From Lingula anatina (taxonomy: Eukaryota; Brachiopoda; Lingulata; Lingulida; Lingulidae), in the NCBI RefSeq assembly GCF_001039355.2, contig NW_019775686.1:215407-252113 (forward strand): a DNA stretch of 36,707 bases, read 5' to 3'. Numbering within the stretch: position 1 is the stretch's first letter; every line of letters starts with the position of its first letter. Below the pieces are notes generated by a model. The model searched no databases. It was given only the letters and a program-made list of their open reading frames with translations, and was not told the DNA's origin. A program made the position numbers and the translations under genes. This document shows, one piece after another, positions 31,453 to 36,707 of the stretch.

Positions 31453-32367
31453 ATGGATGTCCACAGAGATGACAGGAAATTCCTATTGAAGGAAAACAGT
31501 TGTCAGGCAATTTGTCCGGTGTGTATTTGTCAGTACGATGACTGTGTACACATTCCCAAGTTTCTTTCTTGTCATCACACCATTTGTGTCAAGTGTATCA
31601 GTAAACTTGAAATTGTTTCGAGAATCAAGTGTCCCGTGTGTCGTTCTAACACCAATCTTCCCTCGGGAGGCGCTGCAGGGCTCCAGACCAATTTCTACAT
31701 AACGTCCAATGCAGAAGAAGGCTGCACTAAGCACTCAAACCAACCTTTCCATTTCTACTGCAAAACTCACCAGTCACTTGTTTGCCAGTCGTGTACCGTT
31801 TTAGAACACAGTCCAACTCCAAGGGACGGCCAAAAACCCTGCCTACTTCAGGACAAAGCAGAATTAAAACAAGAAATCAGAATTGAACTAGAAACTAAAC
31901 AACAGGAGGTCTGCAAAGCAAAAGACACATTCCATAGTATTCAGAATAAAACTACCGACCAAATCCAACAGTTGAAAGACATGAGAGAACAGCAAATCTG
32001 TAGTGTGAAGAAAACGTTTGACGGCTACGTGAAATACGTCGAAAAATGTCGCGAAGAAGCATGCCAAAATATAGAGACCGAGTATAGTATTAAACTGAAT
32101 CAGTTGCAAACTGCTAAAACAGACGCAGGAAAGCTTGAGAAAAAGATGGAGAGTCATTTAGAAAAAATTAAAGGTGTACTTGAAAAAGACAAAATCCAAA
32201 ATCTTTTATTAAAGAAAAGACAACTCGCTCATATTTCTTCGAAAAACCATGAAATCGAGCGTTTGGAAGCTGTCACCAAAGGAGTGGCTGCATTGCACTA
32301 CACTCCAGCATACGCGTCTGAAGATGAACTCAAAAAACATTTCAGTCCAGTTGGGAAGATTCAGTAA
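31453..32367 (+). CDS. Short TRIM-like RING, B-box, coiled-coil protein
   Basis: A single coding exon of 304 residues from ATG 31453 (MDVHRDD); the frame is open 12 nt upstream without an ATG. RING C3HC4: C21, C24, C40, H42, C45, C48, C60, C63, with the same spacing as the RING at 23.3 kb. The RING runs straight into LPSGG..LQTNFY, where the other gene has its intron (LPMGG..LQTNFY), so this copy has lost, or never had, that intron. A B-box 2 follows (CTKH, CKTH, CQSC, then H and C; about residues 94-137). A helical Lys/Glu/Gln-rich region extends to about residue 280. It stops shortly after the HYTP segment that aligns with HYIP in the other gene, so the filamin-like domain is missing. Expected function is an E3 ligase or a RING/B-box scaffold. 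Poly(A) signal AATAAA at 32740-32745. Confidence 0.87.
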   Translation: MDVHRDDRKFLLKENSCQAICPVCICQYDDCVHIPKFLSCHHTICVKCISKLEIVSRIKCPVCRSNTNLPSGGAAGLQTNFYITSNAEEGCTKHSNQPFHFYCKTHQSLVCQSCTVLEHSPTPRDGQKPCLLQDKAELKQEIRIELETKQQEVCKAKDTFHSIQNKTTDQIQQLKDMREQQICSVKKTFDGYVKYVEKCREEACQNIETEYSIKLNQLQTAKTDAGKLEKKMESHLEKIKGVLEKDKIQNLLLKKRQLAHISSKNHEIERLEAVTKGVAALHYTPAYASEDELKKHFSPVGKIQ

Positions 32368-33853
32368 TTTCTTTTGCATTCAGGCTATTATATGAGAGAA
32401 TTTTGGCAAAGAGTGAATGTAGAGGGAAAGAAAATGGACATAGAGACAAGACACTCTCGAAAAGTTAATAGAATTCTTCTCGCTGGGTGGCAGTCTAGAG
32501 CAAAAACATTAGTTGACCCGAGTAACTTTTGTCCTATTTATCTGAGTATACAGTATTTAATCGTATCCAATTGAAAAATGCACATATACAGTACATAGGC
32601 CTACATGTATATATGATAAGACTGCAGACATGTAATAGTAATACATGTACACCCGAATCAAAGCTCTTGGCTATTTTAATATTTTAAGAAAGTTCTTATT
32701 GTCTTTATGTAGTCCTGGCGCTTGTAAAACAATTTCAGAAATAAAATGAACTGAAAATTAGATTAATTGAATGATGGTTACATCTGGTTTTATCTAAATA
32801 TAAGGCGTTTTGTGAATCTAATAATAATTTAAATGTTACCGTTTGCAGTGAAACCAAAATCACTTGATGAAAAAATTTCGATAAAATACTAATGACTAAC
32901 CATACGATTCTGAAAATGAATTTTTTGTTCGAAATTTCCCACGTGTCTTGCGATATTCACAGATGACCTTGATCATTATCAGCCAATTAAATCATTGACA
33001 CGGCGTCAAGCCCAATATGATACAAACATATGGAAATCTATCTTAAAGAGCTGGTAACATAACTTGACATTTAGTGTGGGTCACGAATCTTTAGCTCCTG
33101 TTACACTAGTTTTGCAGTCGCTCGAAGAACAAAACATTTAGTCCACTCTCAGAATGATTTACAGGGGGTTTAACGACATACCTAAAATAGCAAATCACAA
33201 TGAATAATTGTAGATTGCGTCAGGTGTCCCCTGTTGGAGGATGTTACAGAGAAGACAGCAAATGCTGCCAAGGACCACTGTTAGCACTGTTAATTTGCTG
33301 ATTCAATTAAGATTTACATGTATTTTGCCATCGCGGAAGGATATCCTCATATATCTAAGTGGTAATAAGTTTCAAGCTTTTAACATCGTCAGAACTAAGA
33401 AATAGACAATAAAAGAAAGTTACCCTAGAAGCAGTACGGATGACGTGCCGAAGTCGATTATATCATGATGGCACAGCTTTGGGTCGTTTCACAGTTGGGA
33501 TCAATACAACACAATACTCTGTTGCTAATGAACAGGTATACCTCTACTACTACTACTTAAATGATGTGCAAATGGCGTGACAAGTCAACCACCATCTTCT
33601 ACAGCGGTTACAGCATTTTCAGTACATATTCACAGATATGCCTCTGGCTGATTCATGATACGATTCTCTATTGCTGTGGGAAAAGTGCACATAATGCATT
33701 AAACTGCGGTCCTAGTAGAGGGTAGTCTACCACCACCCAGAAACCTTCCCACCTCCAGCACAATGTTAATTCCTTTCTCAAAACAAGAAGTTCTTGCTCA
33801 AAAGTAGCCGTTCTCTCGTTTATTCAAGCCAGTGAGTGTGCGGTCATCAACAG
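32368..33853. other. 3' flank of TRIM-like gene 2 and spacer
   Basis: AATAAA at 32740-32745 is the likely poly(A) signal, giving a 3'-UTR of about 380 nt. The rest is AT-rich with no recognisable gene. The short frame at 32374-32574 has no start context or domain. Confidence 0.45.
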
Positions 33854-34025
33854 CAGGCCCGTAGCCAGAGGGGTTCGGGGGGTTCGAAAGAACCGCCCCT
33901 TTTGCTGGGAAAAGGTCCACTCTGTCTGGGTAACATTTGATCTAGGTTAATGAAGTTTTTTATTGAAAAAGGTCCACTTTTTCAGAAAAAGAACCCCCCT
34001 TTTAAAATTGCTGTCCACGGGCCTG
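33854..34025. mobile_element. 172-bp MITE with 5-bp target duplication
   Basis: The ends CAGGCCCGTAG and CCACGGGCCTG are inverted, and the element is flanked by AACAG on both sides (33849-33853 and 34026-34030). The interior has GGGGTTCGGGGGGTTCGAA, CCCCTTTTGCTGGG and CACTTTTTCAG. It has no coding capacity. A diverged relative lies at about 21994-22165. The GTAGCCAG-type end resembles hAT-like non-autonomous elements I recall from marine invertebrates, but a 5-bp duplication is short for hAT, so the family is open. Confidence 0.7.
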
Positions 34026-34030
34026 AACAG

Positions 34031-34580
34031 TATGTAACTGCATTATATCTTTAAGACATAAAAAAAAACTAAAAACTGTTGTGTCTCTGAATAAAATCTG
34101 GCGGAAATTCAAATGTGATGGTTAAAAGGAGAGAGAGCGAGACCTACATGTATATAGAATCCATATTTTACCATTAAAATAATACTCAGGTCCATTACAT
34201 GCGTGTGTCGTGCTATCAAAAGAGAAGAATAAGGCCTAAGAGAAAGTTTGGGTCTTCAATATCAATTATCAGTAGAAAATGCTTACATATGTAGATTTCC
34301 TAAATAGTGAATAAAAATTCTGAAGAATTCATGCAGTGCGATCGGCTAAGTCAAATAGGATCTATAAAGACATCACGTAAATTGATGTTATCTCAACAAA
34401 TAAACAGTTATTACGGAGAATAATTTCGTTATCTTTCTGGTCTGAAAATTAAGCAGTAAACAAAAGTGTAAGATTTCAATGCAATTCAATATTTTCTCAC
34501 AAACATGATGGTATCTCTACAAAATATTTCCATGAAAATTATTTCCCGAGAAACGTGTCAGTCGTAGGTGTTGGAAAAAG
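34031..34580. other. Spacer upstream of the secreted-protein gene
   Basis: AT-rich, with no open frame or repeat that I could define. The distal promoter of the downstream gene would lie here. Confidence 0.4.
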
Positions 34581-34587
34581 TATAAAG
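34581..34587 (+). promoter_or_regulatory. TATA box of the secreted-protein gene
   Basis: TATAAAG lies 86 nt before the start codon, which would place initiation near 34610 and leave a 5'-UTR of about 55 nt. This spacing is typical for a TATA-driven gene. Confidence 0.5.
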
Positions 34588-34666
34588 AATGTTTTAGAAT
34601 CCAAATCCTTACAGTTGTTTTACAGCTTATGTACAAGAAACACAAGTGTAGCAAAGAACAATAGAG

Positions 34667-35354
34667 ATGGCTGCCATGAAATGCATCGTGTTTGTTGTAA
34701 TAGTACTATCCGTTTTCTTGATCGAAGGAGGAGCTGGTGGATCGAAAGCGGTATGATGTCTGTCTTCTCTCTCTCTCTCTCCCTCTCTCTCTCTCTCTCA
34801 GGCTTACTAAACCTCTTTTTTTGTGAACAGTCAATTATTTGCAAATGTGTTTAAGTCTCAATCCCTCCATTTTAACGTTTGTTTTCTTTGTGCATGTCAT
34901 CAGAGAATTGAGAATGAGAGGGCGCGTGGCAGAAGAGCGCGGAAAATCTTAGCATCGGCAGAAGAGGTGATTGAAGCGGTCTCCAAATTGACAAATGATT
35001 CGGCTTCACCTGAAGGTATACATAAACTTCTTATATTCTAGTTCACATAATGCTACTGAACGTCCTTTGTTTTTTTATTATTGGCAATAAAATAATATCT
35101 TAAATTTTCAACTTTGGCATGGTAAATTCGGAAACAAAAGCAACACTGGGGATCATTTTAATAGTTCTCCCCAAGCAATTATACGAAAATTGCCAATATA
35201 TTTTTAAAACTTACCAGATAACGTTATAAATGCTTGTATTTCATGAAGGCAAACCTGTTAAAGACCTATTGGCTGAAGCTAAAAATGTCCATAATAAATT
35301 AAGAAAAAGTATGAAATCGATAGGTACGTTCGTATCGTCTTTAGTCTTTCTTGA

Positions 35355-35391
<37 letters not shown>

Positions 35392-36559
35392 TTAAAAAAA
35401 AAACCTGCTGTCAGTTCCTTATAAACCAATGCAGGTCATCCACGAAACTTTAAATGGATAATAGTTATACCATAAATAAAATGTAGCGCCCTAGCAGTTC
35501 TTATTCATGCAAGAAAAAGTTAAATAATCTGATTTGCCATTTTTATCTAATATGAGTGTTAAATATATATTTGAATTATTCATTATATATATAAGGGAAG
35601 TTCTTAAAACAGCGGCCCATGGTAGGAATGCTAAAGGTGATCAAAACGCTCTCTGAAACTGTTGGTAACGCGAGCTCTACAAACGCCGTATTGGACCTTT
35701 TGATTGGATGGTCAGGTATTGTACTTCCTATAATAGACCTAATGATTTAAGTAGTATTTCACTGAAGTACATTGATTTTTTTCTTACATTTTTAGTCTTA
35801 TGCTTATGATTNCGTGTTAAAAAAAAAACCTGCTGTCAGTTCCTTATAAACCAATGCAGGTCATCCACGAAACTTTAAATGGATAATAGTTATACCATAA
35901 ATAAAATGTAGCGCCCTAGCAGTTCTTATTCATGCAAGAAAAAGTTAAATAATCTGATTTGCCATTTTTATCTAATATGAGTGTTAAATATATATTTGAA
36001 TTATTCATTATATATATAAGGGAAGTTCTTAAAACAGCGGCCCATGGTAGGAATGCTAAAGGTGATCAAAACGCTCTCTGAAACTGTTGGTAACGCGAGC
36101 TCTACAAACGCCGTATTGGACCTTTTGATTGGATGGTCAGGTATTGTACTTCCTATAATAGACCTAATGATTTAAGTAGTATTTCACTGAAGTACATTGA
36201 TTTTTTTCTTACATTTTTAGTCTTATGCTTATGATTGACCTGGAAAAAATTCCTAATAGTTTTTTTTTTTTTTTTTACTATGAAACCGTATATCGTAAAG
36301 CGACTCTTTCGATCCGGAAGTCTTAGACTCAAGGTGATATACAAAACCTTTATTAAGTATGATAATACAAAGCACAACGGAAAGCGTGGAGACAGTCTCC
36401 GTCAGAACTCTGAAAGTCAGGGTAATATCCCGATTATAACATTACTTGATTTAGGCCCCCTGAGCCGAGAGGGAAGCTGCGTGTCCATGACAACGAGCAT
36501 GCTGTCGGACTTGGAGGGTAAATCGGTCCTTGTCGTGAAACAATTGAAAACAGAGGGAG
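34667..36559 (+). CDS. Secreted helix-rich modular protein, family not recognised (3' end beyond window)
   Basis: Exons inferred from GT-AG sites and frame: 34667-34750, 34904-35015, 35249-35323, 35596-35715, its duplicate 36021-36140, and 36455-36559. The first junction is in phase 0 and all later ones in phase 1, so later exons can be skipped or duplicated without frame change. Exon 1 is a signal peptide (MKCIVFVVIVLSVFLIEG after a short MAA lead). Exon 2 has a basic GRRARK, a possible processing site, then a helix-like ILASAEEVIEAVSKL. Exon 3: GKPVKDLLAEAKNVHNKLRK. Exon 4: MLKVIKTLSETVGNASS and LDLLIGWS, with an NAS glycosylation site. Exon 6: GPLSREGSCVSMTTSMLSD, ending at donor GAG|GTAAGC. 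The last donor shows that coding continues past the window. Acceptors of exons 3 and 4 lack strong pyrimidine tracts, so those borders are less sure. I do not recognise the family and assign no function. Confidence 0.6.
34767..34799. repeat. (CT)n microsatellite in intron 1 of the secreted-protein gene
   Basis: A CT repeat with one CCC interruption lies just after the first donor. A second (TC)n run lies at about 35357-35388, just before the duplicated block. The Arg-Glu repeat frames on the opposite strand are artefacts of these. Confidence 0.8.
35388..36237. repeat. Exact 425-bp tandem duplication carrying one exon, N at the junction
   Basis: Unit 35388-35812 is followed directly by 35813-36237. 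I found no difference apart from the N at 35812, which stands where the second copy has G. Each unit holds one complete exon (120 nt) of the secreted-protein gene with both splice sites. Perfect identity, including poly-A and poly-T runs, and an N exactly at the seam point to a join of overlapping contigs; a very recent real duplication is the alternative. Confidence 0.9.
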
Positions 36560-36696
36560 GTAAGCGATTATCCATGTAATTTCTGAAATCTATACCCCTC
36601 CCGCCCCTGCCTCCCTTTACCAAAACAAAAGTTTGAGTTCCGTTATCAGCTGAGATGGCAAACAAAAACACACACAGATGTCCCAAGAAACGTGTC

Positions 36697-36707
36697 GCCC
36701 CCCCCCC
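36697..36707. repeat. Poly-C run at the window end
   Basis: The sequence ends in a run of C, a common place for a draft contig to stop. The intron after the last seen exon of the secreted-protein gene is therefore incomplete. Confidence 0.5.

Noticed and set aside
34620-34844. Arg-Glu dipeptide-repeat frames (also 35241-35429)
   Set aside because: Reverse-strand reading of CT microsatellites in introns.
1-36707. tRNA, rRNA or other structured RNA genes
   Set aside because: No cloverleaf with A/B boxes or rRNA-like sequence was recognised by eye; a covariance-model scan would be needed to exclude them.

Overview
This is AT-rich animal nuclear DNA, read from a draft assembly. Genes are split by GT-AG introns, introns and spacers carry microsatellites and many small transposon-like repeats, and single N bases occur at about 1910 and 35812. 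Gene content (an asteroid-type nuclease, an ankyrin/SOCS-box protein, HSDL2-like dehydrogenases, small TRIM-like RING/B-box proteins) and the repeat style fit a marine invertebrate, most likely a lophotrochozoan such as a mollusc. That placement is inference.

Layout. 1-2.2 kb: spacer with a 192-bp tandem duplication and a 30-bp perfect palindrome. 2.2-5.2 kb (minus): a complete three-coding-exon ASTE1/asteroid homologue. 5.8-6.05 kb: a probable bidirectional promoter. 6.5-8.6 kb (plus): a single-exon ankyrin-repeat and SOCS-box protein (ASB type). 10.2-12.7 kb and 14.2-16.1 kb (plus): two tandem four-exon short-chain dehydrogenases with identical intron phases. The downstream copy keeps the catalytic Asn-Ser-Tyr-Lys set and ends in a peroxisome-type tripeptide (PKL). 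The upstream copy has lost Asn, Ser and Lys and the tripeptide, so it looks like a pseudoenzyme. A third, frameshifted scrap lies at 17.3 kb, beyond a 920-bp long-inverted-repeat transposon in the 3' flank of copy 2.

17.4-23.2 kb is mostly repeat-bearing spacer. 23.3-24.8 kb (plus): a two-exon RING/B-box/coiled-coil protein with a filamin-like tail. 26.6-28.6 kb (minus): a dead non-LTR retrotransposon. 28.8-29.5 kb: an acidic open frame of 35-residue repeats, broken by a 33-bp palindromic insertion with a 7-bp target duplication. A 20-bp version of the same palindrome, also with a 7-bp target duplication, sits at 26.4 kb. 30.1-30.6 kb: an LTR preceded by a polypurine tract. 31.45-32.4 kb (plus): a second, shorter, single-exon TRIM-like gene. 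33.85 kb: a 172-bp MITE with a diverged relative at 22.0 kb.

34.6 kb to the end (plus): a previously unannotated-looking secreted-protein gene. It has a TATA box, a signal-peptide exon, and short helix-rich exons that after the second exon all join in phase 1. One exon lies in an exact 425-bp tandem duplication whose junction carries an N, so that duplication may be an assembly error.

The strongest leads are the dehydrogenase enzyme/pseudoenzyme pair, the ultra-short palindromic elements, and the modular secreted gene.
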